From an uncultured Eubacteriales bacterium (GTDB taxonomy: Bacteria; Bacillota; Clostridia; Oscillospirales; Acutalibacteraceae), in the NCBI GenBank assembly GCA_949422855.1, contig CASPLG010000009.1:1-57140 (forward strand): 57,140 nucleotides of DNA. The letters run 5' to 3'. A program made the position numbers and the translations under genes. Each line of letters opens with the position of its first letter. The first letter of the stretch is position 1. Shown here piece by piece: positions 14,877 to 23,563 of the stretch. The notes below the pieces were generated by a model. It was given only the letters and a program-made list of their open reading frames with translations. It did no database searches and was not told the DNA's origin.

Positions 14877-17800
14877 TTATTTGCTCTTTTCCAAAAGCTG
14901 ATTATGCTTCTCCTCGGATAAACTTTTTGCTTTTTCAAAGAGCGCAGCTGCCCTTTCGGGGAACTCTTTTACAAGCGAACTGTATCTGACTTCGCCCATT
15001 ATAAAATCGAGATAATCATCCGAAATTTTTTTGCTGTCCAGTATAAATGGATTTTCACCATTTTGAGCACGTCTTGGATCAAACCTAAATAAATTCCAAT
15101 ATCCGCTCTCGACTGCCTTTTTTTCTTCTGCCTTAGCAAATCCCATACCATTTTTTATACCCTGGTTGACGCAGGGGGAATATGCGATTATTATTGAGGG
15201 TCCGTTATAACTTTCAGCTTCGCTAAATGCCTTTATACATTGATTATAGTTTGCACCCATTGCGACCTGTGCAACATAAACATATTCATACGTCATAGCA
15301 ATAGCTGCCAGATCCTTCTTTTTGGTTGACTTTCCCGCGGCGGCAAACTCTGCCACGCACCCGAGCTGAGTTGATTTTGAAGCTTGCCCCCCCGTATTGG
15401 AGTATACCTCCGTATCAAATACAAGAACATTGACATCTTCGCCGGACGCTAAAACATGGTCGAGTCCGCCGAACCCTATATCATATGCCCATCCGTCCCC
15501 GCCAAACATCCAAACAGACTTTTTGGACATGTACTCTTTATTTTCCAGAATATTTACGGCTAATTCTCCTACTTCATCACTGTTTTTGGCAAATTTCTGC
15601 AGTTCCTCTATAAGTGAGCAAGAGGCTTTTTGATTAAGCCGGCCATCGTTTAAAGTTTTGAGGTATTCTTCACAGCGGTTTTTCAAAACCTCATTAAAAG
15701 TTTTGTCTCTTATCTTTTTTATATCCTCTATTACACCGCCACGCAGATATTTTTGTGCTATAAACATTCCATACCCGAACTCTGCGTTATCCTCAAATAA
15801 CGAATTCTGCCATGCCGGACCATACCCGTTTCTGTTTACCGTGTAGGGGACTGCGGGGGCAGAAGCGCCCCATATTGAAGAACAGCCGGTGGCATTGGCA
15901 ATATACATTCTGTCGCCGAAAAGCTGGGTTGCGAGTTTTGCATAAGGGGTTTCGCCGCACCCGCCGCACGCACCGGAGAACTCCAACAATGGTTTTTTAA
16001 ATTGACTCCCCTTTACCGTGTCCTCCTTAAATTTTTCGCTGACCTCCGGTTTAACCGATAGAGTTTGTGCATAATCAAATGCTTTTTGACTCTCGACTTG
16101 TGTGCTAAAGGGCTTCATTTCAAGAGCTTTATTTCCTTTCATTCCGGGACAAACCTGAGCACAGTTTCCACACCCCGTGCAGTCCATAGCCGATATGGTG
16201 ATGGAGAAATTTAAGTCTTTAAGTCCAACTAAGTTTTTGTATTGCATACTCTCGGGGGCATTTTCGGTTTCCTCCTTGTTCATGACAGCGGGACGTATAA
16301 CCGCATGAGGGCAAACGTATGAGCAAAAATTACATTCTATACAGTTTTCAGGGTTCCACTGAGGAACGTCTATAGCGATTCCTCTTTTTTCGTAGGCCGA
16401 GGATCCCAGAGGGACAGTTCCGTCCACATAATCCATAAATGCCGACACCGGGAGCTCATTTCCCTTATAACTGTTTACGGGTTTTAGTATTTCATCTACA
16501 TACTTATTGAGTGAGGGATTTTTTGCCGAGACGGTTTTTTGTATATCTCTGATTTCGCTTACATTTCCCCAATCTTTAGGAATCTTAACCTCATGAACGT
16601 CTTTAATCCCCCTGTCGATGGCCTCATGATTCATCCGAACGACCTTCTCACCCTTATGAGAGTAAGTGTTCGATGCAGCTTGTTTCAGGAGTTGCACGGC
16701 TTTATCGATGGGAATTATATCTGCTATTTTAAAGAATGCCGCTTGAAGTGCAGTATTTATTCTGCCGCCGAGTCCTATATCTCTGCCTATTTTTATGCCG
16801 TCTATGGTAAACAGACGAATATTGTTATCGAAAATAAATTTTTTCAGTTTATCTGAGAGGATGGTATCGAGCTGCTCATCGTTCCACGGGCAGTTAATGA
16901 GAAAGCTCCCTCCCGGACGCAAATCTTGTGCCATATCATATTTATTTATATACGAGGGATTATGACATGCGACAAAATCCGCTTTTTTTACATAGTAAGT
17001 AGATTTTATGGGCTTTATGCCGAACCTCAGGTGAGAAATTGTAACTCCGCCGGACTTTTTGGAATCGTATGCAAAGTACCCTTGTACATGAAGGTCTGTA
17101 TTATCACCTATTATTTTTATGGAGTTTTTATTTGCACCTATTGTGCCGTCCGAACCCAGACCCCAAAATTTGCACGACCGTGTTTCTTCCGGGGTTGTGT
17201 CTATATCTTCGTTTGACTCCAAGGATAAATATGTTACATCATCATTTATACCGATTGTAAACCTTTTTTTAGGGCCATCTACGTCCATATTTTGATAAAC
17301 GGCTATTATTTGCCCCGGAGTAGTATTTTTTGAGCTGAGGCCGTATCTGCCGGAATAGACAGAAATTCCCGAAGGGCAGAATTCCGATACTGCCGCCAGG
17401 ACGTCTAAATATAGGGGCTCTCCGATAGAGCCGGGCTCTTTTGTTCTGTCCAGGACGGATATTTTTCTTACCGTGCGGGGCAGGACGTCAGCGAGTAATC
17501 CGGGCACAAAGGGTCTGTATAGCCTAACCTTAACAAGCCCAACCTTTTCTCCTTTTTGGCTTAGATAATCGACAACTTCTTCTATGGTTTCGCACACTGA
17601 ACCCATTGCAACAATTACCTTTTCAGCGTCCGGTGAGCCGTAATAGTCGAATGGTTTGTATTTTCTGCCGGTTCTCTTGCAGACTTCATCCATGTAATCG
17701 ACTACAATATTGGGAATTTCGTCATAAAATCTATTGCAGGCCTCACGTGCCTGGAAATATATGTCGTCATTTTGGGCGGTTCCTCTGAGCGTGGGATGTT

Positions 17801-18431
17801 CGGGGCTAAGTGAATTTCTCCTGAAGTCATCGAGAGCATTCCAGTCGAGCATTTCGCCAAGCTCGGTATAATCCCATGCTTCCACCTTCTGAATTTCATG
17901 AGAAGTCCTAAAACCGTCAAAGAAGTGAAGGAAAGGCACTTTTCCTTTTATAGCACAAAGGTGTGCGACTGCGGCCAAGTCCATAACTTCCTGCGGGCTG
18001 TTGGAACACAGCATTGCAAAACCCGTTTGTCTGCATGCGTATATATCGGAATGGTCTCCGAATATAGACAGTGCGTGTGTGGCTATTGTTCTTGCCGACA
18101 CATGTATAACGCAAGGCAAGAGTTCACCTGCCATCTTGTACATATTGGGTATCATTAAAAGCAGTCCCTGAGAAGCCGTATAAGTTGTTGCAAGTGCACC
18201 GGCTGCGAGCAGACCATGTATTGTGCCGGCGGCTCCCGCCTCTGACTGCATTTCTTTTACCACAACTTTTTTTCTGAATAAATTTTCCTTACCCATCGAC
18301 GAATACTCATCAACTTCATTTGCCATGGTCGATGACGGAGTAATAGGGTAAATTGCCGCTACATCGGTAAACGCATAGGACACATAAGCTGCTGCTGAGT
18401 TGCCATCCATGGCTCTCTTTTCTCCGGACAT
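14877..18431 (-). CDS. nifJ: pyruvate:ferredoxin (flavodoxin) oxidoreductase
   Basis: A 1184-residue single-chain enzyme of full family length. It converts pyruvate and CoA to acetyl-CoA, CO2 and reduced ferredoxin, the entry to anaerobic fermentation. Domains in order: domain I with AAIYPITPSSTMA and the GLLLMIPNMYK region, domain II, the gamma-type segment with GLGSDGTIGANK, the two-[4Fe-4S] ferredoxin domain (CIECNFCSYVCP and CTGCGNCAQVCP, about 695-770), and the thiamine-diphosphate domain (GACGGCGETPYAK, the proximal cluster, and GGDGWAYDIGFGG, about 815-1000). The start ATG has AGGAGG upstream. It is transcribed alone and sits between exported-protein genes, the only metabolic gene in that stretch. 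Confidence 0.98.
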   Translation of the reverse strand: MSGEKRAMDGNSAAAYVSYAFTDVAAIYPITPSSTMANEVDEYSSMGKENLFRKKVVVKEMQSEAGAAGTIHGLLAAGALATTYTASQGLLLMIPNMYKMAGELLPCVIHVSARTIATHALSIFGDHSDIYACRQTGFAMLCSNSPQEVMDLAAVAHLCAIKGKVPFLHFFDGFRTSHEIQKVEAWDYTELGEMLDWNALDDFRRNSLSPEHPTLRGTAQNDDIYFQAREACNRFYDEIPNIVVDYMDEVCKRTGRKYKPFDYYGSPDAEKVIVAMGSVCETIEEVVDYLSQKGEKVGLVKVRLYRPFVPGLLADVLPRTVRKISVLDRTKEPGSIGEPLYLDVLAAVSEFCPSGISVYSGRYGLSSKNTTPGQIIAVYQNMDVDGPKKRFTIGINDDVTYLSLESNEDIDTTPEETRSCKFWGLGSDGTIGANKNSIKIIGDNTDLHVQGYFAYDSKKSGGVTISHLRFGIKPIKSTYYVKKADFVACHNPSYINKYDMAQDLRPGGSFLINCPWNDEQLDTILSDKLKKFIFDNNIRLFTIDGIKIGRDIGLGGRINTALQAAFFKIADIIPIDKAVQLLKQAASNTYSHKGEKVVRMNHEAIDRGIKDVHEVKIPKDWGNVSEIRDIQKTVSAKNPSLNKYVDEILKPVNSYKGNELPVSAFMDYVDGTVPLGSSAYEKRGIAIDVPQWNPENCIECNFCSYVCPHAVIRPAVMNKEETENAPESMQYKNLVGLKDLNFSITISAMDCTGCGNCAQVCPGMKGNKALEMKPFSTQVESQKAFDYAQTLSVKPEVSEKFKEDTVKGSQFKKPLLEFSGACGGCGETPYAKLATQLFGDRMYIANATGCSSIWGASAPAVPYTVNRNGYGPAWQNSLFEDNAEFGYGMFIAQKYLRGGVIEDIKKIRDKTFNEVLKNRCEEYLKTLNDGRLNQKASCSLIEELQKFAKNSDEVGELAVNILENKEYMSKKSVWMFGGDGWAYDIGFGGLDHVLASGEDVNVLVFDTEVYSNTGGQASKSTQLGCVAEFAAAGKSTKKKDLAAIAMTYEYVYVAQVAMGANYNQCIKAFSEAESYNGPSIIIAYSPCVNQGIKNGMGFAKAEEKKAVESGYWNLFRFDPRRAQNGENPFILDSKKISDDYLDFIMGEVRYSSLVKEFPERAAALFEKAKSLSEEKHNQLLEKSK

Positions 18432-18546
18432 TCTACAAAAAACCTCCTAAAAAAACATTTTTTGACAAGTAATTTTAAAATATCATTAATAATGTTCAAA
18501 AAATTAAAGTACTAATTGACTATTTGAATTTATGATTGATTTTAGC

Positions 18547-18771
18547 ATGATTTGTAGTAGCTGTAAAGTTATATGGGATTTTGGGATTATTGTGCTACAA
18601 TTAAATTTATTTAAAGACAAAACCGGTTCCACAAAGGATATATTTAGCGCTATAAAGGTATTGTCTGACAACTGCAAGTAAGACTATAGAGAGAAATTAT
18701 TTTGGATAGATGAGGATAATAGTTTTAGCTGGCAATTTTATTTTAGGGCTGTAAAGAAGCACAATAATTAG
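18547..18771 (+). pseudogene. possible small decayed gene with one internal stop
   Basis: In the 447-bp gap between nifJ and the hydrolase gene, one frame stays open for 74 codons except for a single TAA at 18679-18681. Translation before the stop ends in FSAIKVLSDNCK; after it comes DYREKLFWIDEDNSFSW. The composition is protein-like, but no family is recognised and there is no clear ribosome binding site. In DNA this AT-rich such a frame could arise by chance. Confidence 0.25.
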
Positions 18772-18822
18772 AGCTTGATTTGAATAAAATTAAAATACAT
18801 CTACAAATGTTTAATAATTTAC

Positions 18823-18851
18823 TTGAAAAATAATTTGGCTTGAGGTATAAT
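18823..18851 (+). promoter_or_regulatory. sigma-A promoter for the secreted hydrolase
   Basis: TTGAAA at 18823-18828, a 17-bp spacer and TATAAT at 18846-18851, 27 bp before ATG 18879. Confidence 0.8.
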
Positions 18852-18878
18852 ATAAATAAGGAAAGGGTTTGTGCATTG

Positions 18879-19853
18879 ATGAATATAAAAACTTTTAAAG
18901 CTTTTTTATTAATACTATTCGTAAGCCCATTTATTAATGTAGCTTTCGGAGCACAGAGCGAGGATACCGTTTCAGAACGTGAGTTATTGTTGCTTGCGGC
19001 GGTGTCTTATTCCAACGAGCAGCAGGTGGGGAGTGAAGTTAAGTTTACAAGCAAAATGATAAGAGCGTACCAGTTAAGCGATGGTATAGTTTCTCAAGAT
19101 GAAGTCAAAGACTGGTCAGTTCTTGGTTTTGACGTAAATGACGGCTCATCAAAAGACGGCTTTTCAATATACTTATTCAAAAAAGGCAAAAATATAGTCA
19201 TTGCTCCCAGAGGCACAGACGGAGGAGTGCTTACTGAGAACTGGAGGTATTTGATGTCAGCCGAGCACCCCCAGGCGAAATACATGGAATATTACATTAG
19301 ACAGCTTGTTCCTGTTCTTGCTAAGGAAGAAGGGTGCAGGATATACTTTTGCGGACACTCTTTAGGCGGGTATCTTGCTCTGTACGGAACCGGGGTTTTG
19401 ATGCAGTATCCGGAGATGCGCAAGCATTTTGTCAAAGTGGTAACGTTTAATGGTTTGGGTCTTGGCAGGGGTACGAATATGTCCGTGTTGGATGAGCTTT
19501 ATAAGCTGAAAAAGGAACAGATAGTGAATTACAGAATAAATGGAGATGCTGTCTCCTACATAGGAGACCATATAACTTTGTGCATATCATTGGATCTGGT
19601 TAAATCTCCTTTCACGAGAAATCCCCACTGGTGGAATATGTTTCCCATGGCCAGCGCGCATGCTCTGGTGCAGTTTTTCTTCCATGAGCCCTTTTTATCC
19701 AAATCACAGTTGGAAGGGCTGTGCCCCGGTGATAACAGCGATGGCAAACGCAGAGCTGCAGATGAAGATAGAAATAAGGATGACTCTTACGAGGGAAAAT
19801 CTGTAGTGGGTGCACCGGATTTAACACCTGAAAAAGTCGCTGTTGTAGGATAG
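18879..19853 (+). CDS. secreted alpha/beta-hydrolase (class-3 lipase / Mbeg1-like)
   Basis: 324 residues. The signal peptide is residues 1-25 (LLILFVSPFINVAFG-A). An oxyanion strand IAPRGTD (about 108-114) and the nucleophile elbow GHSLGG (Ser at about 161) give a standard lipase core. A likely acid is the Asp in INGDAVSYIGD and a likely base the His in SAHALVQFF. The general shape, with FNGLGLG after the elbow, resembles DUF2974/Mbeg1-like hydrolases and class-3 lipases. The C-terminal 40 residues are charged and probably disordered. The start is ATG 18879: GGAAAGGG precedes it and the signal peptide begins there, whereas the in-frame GTG/TTG further up would add an unlikely preface. The substrate is unknown. 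Lipid acylester hydrolysis outside the cell, perhaps of host membranes, is inference. Confidence 0.8.
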   Translation: MNIKTFKAFLLILFVSPFINVAFGAQSEDTVSERELLLLAAVSYSNEQQVGSEVKFTSKMIRAYQLSDGIVSQDEVKDWSVLGFDVNDGSSKDGFSIYLFKKGKNIVIAPRGTDGGVLTENWRYLMSAEHPQAKYMEYYIRQLVPVLAKEEGCRIYFCGHSLGGYLALYGTGVLMQYPEMRKHFVKVVTFNGLGLGRGTNMSVLDELYKLKKEQIVNYRINGDAVSYIGDHITLCISLDLVKSPFTRNPHWWNMFPMASAHALVQFFFHEPFLSKSQLEGLCPGDNSDGKRRAADEDRNKDDSYEGKSVVGAPDLTPEKVAVVG

Positions 19854-20006
19854 TTTTGAGAGTATTCTTAATTAAGATGGTGACATGATTTTCTGAAATA
19901 AATATTGAATTTTAACTGATATTAGATATTTGGGCGGCGATTTTATATTCATATTGTATAAATCCATATGTTTTTTAACTTTTATTCACACATGTTTAAT
20001 ATTTTG

Positions 20007-20035
20007 TTGACGGTCTGATGAATTTGTGCTATAAT
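20007..20035 (+). promoter_or_regulatory. sigma-A promoter for the two-gene exported-protein operon
   Basis: TTGACG at 20007-20012, a 17-bp spacer and TATAAT at 20030-20035. Transcription would begin near 20042, so the message begins almost at the GGGGGAAGG ribosome binding site. That fixes the start of the following gene close to 20058. Confidence 0.8.
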
Positions 20036-20057
20036 CAGAGAAAAGGGGGAAGGTCTT

Positions 20058-20807
20058 ATTTACAGTTTTTACGTAAGGATCTCAAAATTTAGGTTTTTAC
20101 TGCTGACGCTGGGTCTTTACTTTGCATTTTCCCCGATTTTGTTTGAGGTGTGTCCGATAGGGCTGTGTGTTTCGGCCAGGGGATATGCCAGAAGAGAAGG
20201 CTTCTTAGAACAGCGTAGGAATCGACTGTTTTGGGGGTGGCTTTATAAAAAGTATTTGAAAGATCCTGCAACCTTTGAGGAATGGGTGATAATGAGCTCT
20301 GCTATTGCTATAGTGGGTATTATGGGAGGCACGGGGTACGGAGTTTATAGGTATTTTAATCCGGCCGAGTTAGTCTGTGAAGATTCCCAGCAGGAGGGTG
20401 ATGACGAAGATAAAGTAGAGGATCTTGGAAATATTTTTGTGAAGGATAGTGACTTATCAACCGACTTCATTAAACAAAAAACCGCCAATGATGCGTATAA
20501 TAGGCTGTATTCTTGTTTAAACAAGGCTGAGAAGGCGAATATAGGTACGCAGATGGAAGATATATTGCACCGGTATGATGAAAAAGTGAATGGTACCGCA
20601 AGTAAATGGATGTTTTTTAAGGGGGTATCGCCCGGACTAGAGGCATTCCGAGATAGAATATGTAGATTTAAGCTTTTGACGGCTGCCTATGATATACCGG
20701 AGGAAACTAAAAATAGATGGCTGGGTGAGCTTAAAGAAGAAGGCGTATATGGTAAAAGATTAACTGAAGACGAATACAAGATAGCATGTGATTTTATTTC
20801 TGAATAG
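20058..20807 (+). CDS. exported membrane-anchored protein with a new C-terminal domain; apparent ATT start
   Basis: About 249 residues from ATT 20058. No ATG, GTG or TTG is in frame until TTG 20139, which has no ribosome binding site and would cut off a good signal sequence (basic SFYVRISKFR, then FLLLTLGLYFAFSP). The promoter and GGGGGAAGG site place initiation at 20058, 5 nt past that site. A glycine-rich membrane helix (VIMSSAIAIVGIMGGTGYGVY) follows near residues 77-97, then an acidic linker and a helical C-terminal part. The last about 60 residues (GVSPGLEAFRDRIC ... LTEDEYKIACDFI) match the end of the next gene, a new shared domain. The function is unknown; it is probably exported and bound at the membrane. 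Start-codon mutation is an alternative. Confidence 0.65.
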   Translation: MYSFYVRISKFRFLLLTLGLYFAFSPILFEVCPIGLCVSARGYARREGFLEQRRNRLFWGWLYKKYLKDPATFEEWVIMSSAIAIVGIMGGTGYGVYRYFNPAELVCEDSQQEGDDEDKVEDLGNIFVKDSDLSTDFIKQKTANDAYNRLYSCLNKAEKANIGTQMEDILHRYDEKVNGTASKWMFFKGVSPGLEAFRDRICRFKLLTAAYDIPEETKNRWLGELKEEGVYGKRLTEDEYKIACDFISE

Positions 20808-20855
20808 TTGATGGACATCTGTGCATGGTGAGAATTTGTTTAGGAGGAAATATTT

Positions 20856-21782
20856 ATGGAGGAAAAAAGGCTAGGTAAACTTATTTTTGGTAGAGCGGTG
20901 TGTTTCTTACTAAGTGGTACGTTTGTGTTGGGAAGCGCCCCTTTGGGCAGGGCACATGATTACTACGAGGATGATGAGCCGGAATTGTCTGGCTTTAGTC
21001 TGCTGATAAGAGACAACCCATCGACTTTTGGATCAATTTTGGCTTTGACCCTTGTGGGGGGAGCAGGCGGAATTGGAGTGCTTTCTCTTATGCTGTCAGC
21101 GGAGAAAAAAGAGGTTAAAAGACTGAAGAAGGAGATCGAAGGCTTAAAGAGTGGGTTTGATACCCCCCCGCTTATTAATGCTGATCTTACTACCAATACA
21201 AGCAACGACTCGGGTAATGAGGATCCCGAGGTTCCCAAGGTTATCACTCCCGCTGTAAATAATCAAGTAAACAGTCTTGCTAATACAAATCTTACTACCA
21301 ATACAACCAACAACTCGGATAATAATGAGGCTCTGAAGGTTATCACTCCCGCTGTAGACAGTCAGGTAAGTAATCCTGTTAATACAGATCTTACTAACCC
21401 ATTGATTGCCCCTACTAATGAGGCAGGCAATGGTGAGGAAAATCCAATAATCGTGAACCCTGGCAAAAAATCGGAAGAGTACCCGTCTATTGAGCAAGTA
21501 AAAAATAAGTTGTTCAAGGCGGGGCTGGGAGGAACAAGCAAGGTATGCGGTGTATCTAGCTCTATAGGTGCATTTAAAGATGATATTTGCCAGTTGTACT
21601 ATGATTTTCATAGTGGTGCTAAAGGTGGAGATGAGGTGGAAGCTAAGTTAGAGGAACTTGCGAAAGAGAAGAGAGGATATAGCATGTGGGAATACAAGCT
21701 GAATGAAGACGAGCAAAGATATGTACGTAATTGGATATACAGAGGAAGCTGGGACCTTGATGCGCAGGCTGAAGATAAATAA
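20856..21782 (+). CDS. exported membrane protein with tandem Asn/Thr repeats and the same C-terminal domain
   Basis: 308 residues. A signal peptide or first membrane helix (residues about 10-32: AVCFLLSGTFVLGSAPLG) is followed by a second hydrophobic helix (about 59-80: GSILALTLVGGAGGIGVLSL), a short basic coiled coil, and an Asn/Thr/Pro-rich repeat region (about 108-183). The C-terminal domain (about 215-300) contains GVSSSIGAFKDDIC and LNEDEQRYVRNWIY, matching the preceding gene in residue order. An AGGAGG site precedes ATG 20856. It lies 48 bp downstream of the first gene and a terminator follows, so the two form one operon. The layout (export signal, anchor, disordered spacer, globular tip) is that of a surface-displayed or host-directed protein. 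No known family is recognised. Confidence 0.75.
   Translation: MEEKRLGKLIFGRAVCFLLSGTFVLGSAPLGRAHDYYEDDEPELSGFSLLIRDNPSTFGSILALTLVGGAGGIGVLSLMLSAEKKEVKRLKKEIEGLKSGFDTPPLINADLTTNTSNDSGNEDPEVPKVITPAVNNQVNSLANTNLTTNTTNNSDNNEALKVITPAVDSQVSNPVNTDLTNPLIAPTNEAGNGEENPIIVNPGKKSEEYPSIEQVKNKLFKAGLGGTSKVCGVSSSIGAFKDDICQLYYDFHSGAKGGDEVEAKLEELAKEKRGYSMWEYKLNEDEQRYVRNWIYRGSWDLDAQAEDK
21177..21404 (+). repeat. in-frame tandem repeat, units of 105 and 99 bp plus a partial third
   Basis: Units begin at 21177, 21282 and 21381 with the shared sequence AATRCWRATCTTACTA (degenerate), each encoding N-x-x-LTTNT ... KVITPAV-x-x-QV. The units keep frame (35 and 33 codons). Copy-number change here would lengthen or shorten the disordered spacer of the protein. 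Confidence 0.85.
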
Positions 21783-21827
21783 TTTCTTTTGAATTTTGTT
21801 AGCCGCAGCTCTATTGAGGAAACAAAA

Positions 21828-21857
21828 GGGATATATCGAGAGGGTATATCCTTTTTT
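21828..21857 (+). terminator. Rho-independent terminator of the two-gene exported-protein operon
   Basis: GGATATA (21829-21835) pairs with TATATCC (21845-21851), followed by TTTTTT at 21852-21857. It lies 46 bp past the stop at 21782 and separates this operon from sipL. Confidence 0.75.
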
Positions 21858-21948
21858 GGAGCACTAAAACTTAAATTATTTCGGGGTAATAATACTAGTC
21901 CGGGGTGAATAAAAATTAATACAAATGCAAATCGAGGAGAGGTTTAGA

Positions 21949-23490
21949 GTGAATTATGATGTTAACAGAGAAAATTTATTTGTGAACAATCTAGTTTTCG
22001 ACGGATGTCAAGAACTCCCGGTGGATATGGATTTTAGTTTGCCTGATTACTGCCCTGATATACAGAGAATTCTTAAATGCAATGTAAATCCCAAAATAAC
22101 CTCGAGAAATATATCCGGGGACAGACTAAATATTGACGGCAGCGTAGATGTGAGGCTTATATACTTAGATGCGGACAAGAAATCGGTAAGATGTTGTGAA
22201 AATTCGGTGCCTTTTTCGTGTTCGGTAGATTTAAAGACATCTCCCGAAAATGCGGTGGCGGCTACCTCGAGCAGAATAGAATATATGAACTGTCGTGCGG
22301 TTACTCCAAGGAAGATTGATATTCACGGAGCGATTGCGATTTGTGTAAAGATATATAATAAAGACAGCAGAGACGTTACAGCCGGCATAAATGGTGATGA
22401 CATACAGCAGAAAAAGAGCTGTTTATCTGTGAGCAGTCTGGAGGGGATAGGCCAGCAGCAGTTTTCCATAAGTGAGATGCTTGATTTAGGACAAAACAAA
22501 CCCGCACCTGAATTAATTATTCGTTGCGATGTTTCCCTTGTACCGGAGGAGTACAAGAATATGGTTAATAAAGTAGTGGTAAAAGGAGAGGCACTCGTAA
22601 AGGTGCTGTACATAGGCGATATAAGTTCCGGTCAGCTTGAGGTTATGGAGTATTCTATTCCTTTCAGCCAGGTAATAGACGTACCGGGTGCCACAGAGAA
22701 CAGCAAATGCAGTGTAATATTGGAAGTTCTGGGTCACGAAGAGCAGATACAAGGGGATAATCAGGGTGATTCCAACTTAATATCGGAAGACATAAAGGCA
22801 TCGGCTGCAGTCATGGCATACGCTGACAAGGATATTGAGGTAATAACGGATGCTTACTCTACAGATTATGACCTGGAGTGCACAAATCAGCTTATAGAGC
22901 TTTGTAAATTGTCCGAGAGCATGAGGGATTCATTTTCAGTCAAGTCACTGATAGAATTTACGGAGTTTAAGATATCACGTGTAATAGACATTTGGAGTGA
23001 TACATCATCTGTGAGTGCGAGGTGTGAAAACGGCAAAATCAAATGTGACGGTAAGATGAACATTTGCATATTGGCGATTGACTTAGAAGAAGTTCCGTTT
23101 TATATAGAGAGGATAGTTGATTTACCTTATACGAAGGATGCTAATTTAAATTGTGAGAATGTGAGGATAGAGAGCAGTATTTGTCCTATTTCGATAGGGT
23201 ACAGGATAACTGGCAGCGGGTCTATAGAGGTAAAATCAGACGTAAAAATATGTACAAATGTGTACACATGCGAAAAATGTAATATGGTAGTGGGTGCGTC
23301 CGCGTCAGACTGCAAACCGAAGGCCAAAGATACAACTGCAGCACTTACTATATACTATGCAGACCCCGGAGAATCAATATGGGACATTGCGAGAAGATAT
23401 TATACATCTGTAGACGCCATAAAAGACGAAAATGATATTTCATCTGATACGGTAGAACAAAATAAAATGCTTTTGATACCGATGAAGTAG
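21949..23490 (+). CDS. sipL: SipL-like spore coat morphogenetic protein (SPOCS/DUF3794 repeats plus LysM)
   Basis: 513 residues. In clostridia SipL binds SpoIVA and is needed to localise the coat around the forespore. Three SPOCS/DUF3794 units are visible by their LPDYCPDI-type, ELIIRC...-type and ESMRDSFSVKS-type starts (about 25-140, 175-300, 310-435). A C-terminal LysM motif (about 460-512) has YYADPGESIWDIARRYY and ends LLIPMK, the part that contacts SpoIVA. The start is GTG 21949, because GAGGAGAGG lies 6 bp ahead; ATG 21925 puts the ribosome binding site inside the gene. It is followed 73 bp later by spoIVA, its known partner. SipL marks Clostridia, since Bacillus uses SpoVM/SpoVID instead. 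Confidence 0.9.
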   Translation: MNYDVNRENLFVNNLVFDGCQELPVDMDFSLPDYCPDIQRILKCNVNPKITSRNISGDRLNIDGSVDVRLIYLDADKKSVRCCENSVPFSCSVDLKTSPENAVAATSSRIEYMNCRAVTPRKIDIHGAIAICVKIYNKDSRDVTAGINGDDIQQKKSCLSVSSLEGIGQQQFSISEMLDLGQNKPAPELIIRCDVSLVPEEYKNMVNKVVVKGEALVKVLYIGDISSGQLEVMEYSIPFSQVIDVPGATENSKCSVILEVLGHEEQIQGDNQGDSNLISEDIKASAAVMAYADKDIEVITDAYSTDYDLECTNQLIELCKLSESMRDSFSVKSLIEFTEFKISRVIDIWSDTSSVSARCENGKIKCDGKMNICILAIDLEEVPFYIERIVDLPYTKDANLNCENVRIESSICPISIGYRITGSGSIEVKSDVKICTNVYTCEKCNMVVGASASDCKPKAKDTTAALTIYYADPGESIWDIARRYYTSVDAIKDENDISSDTVEQNKMLLIPMK

Positions 23491-23563
23491 TCATATAAAT
23501 TAACAAAAAGAAATATATATTTATATATTAAGATAAAAAATTCTCTTAATCCGGGAGGAAAAA

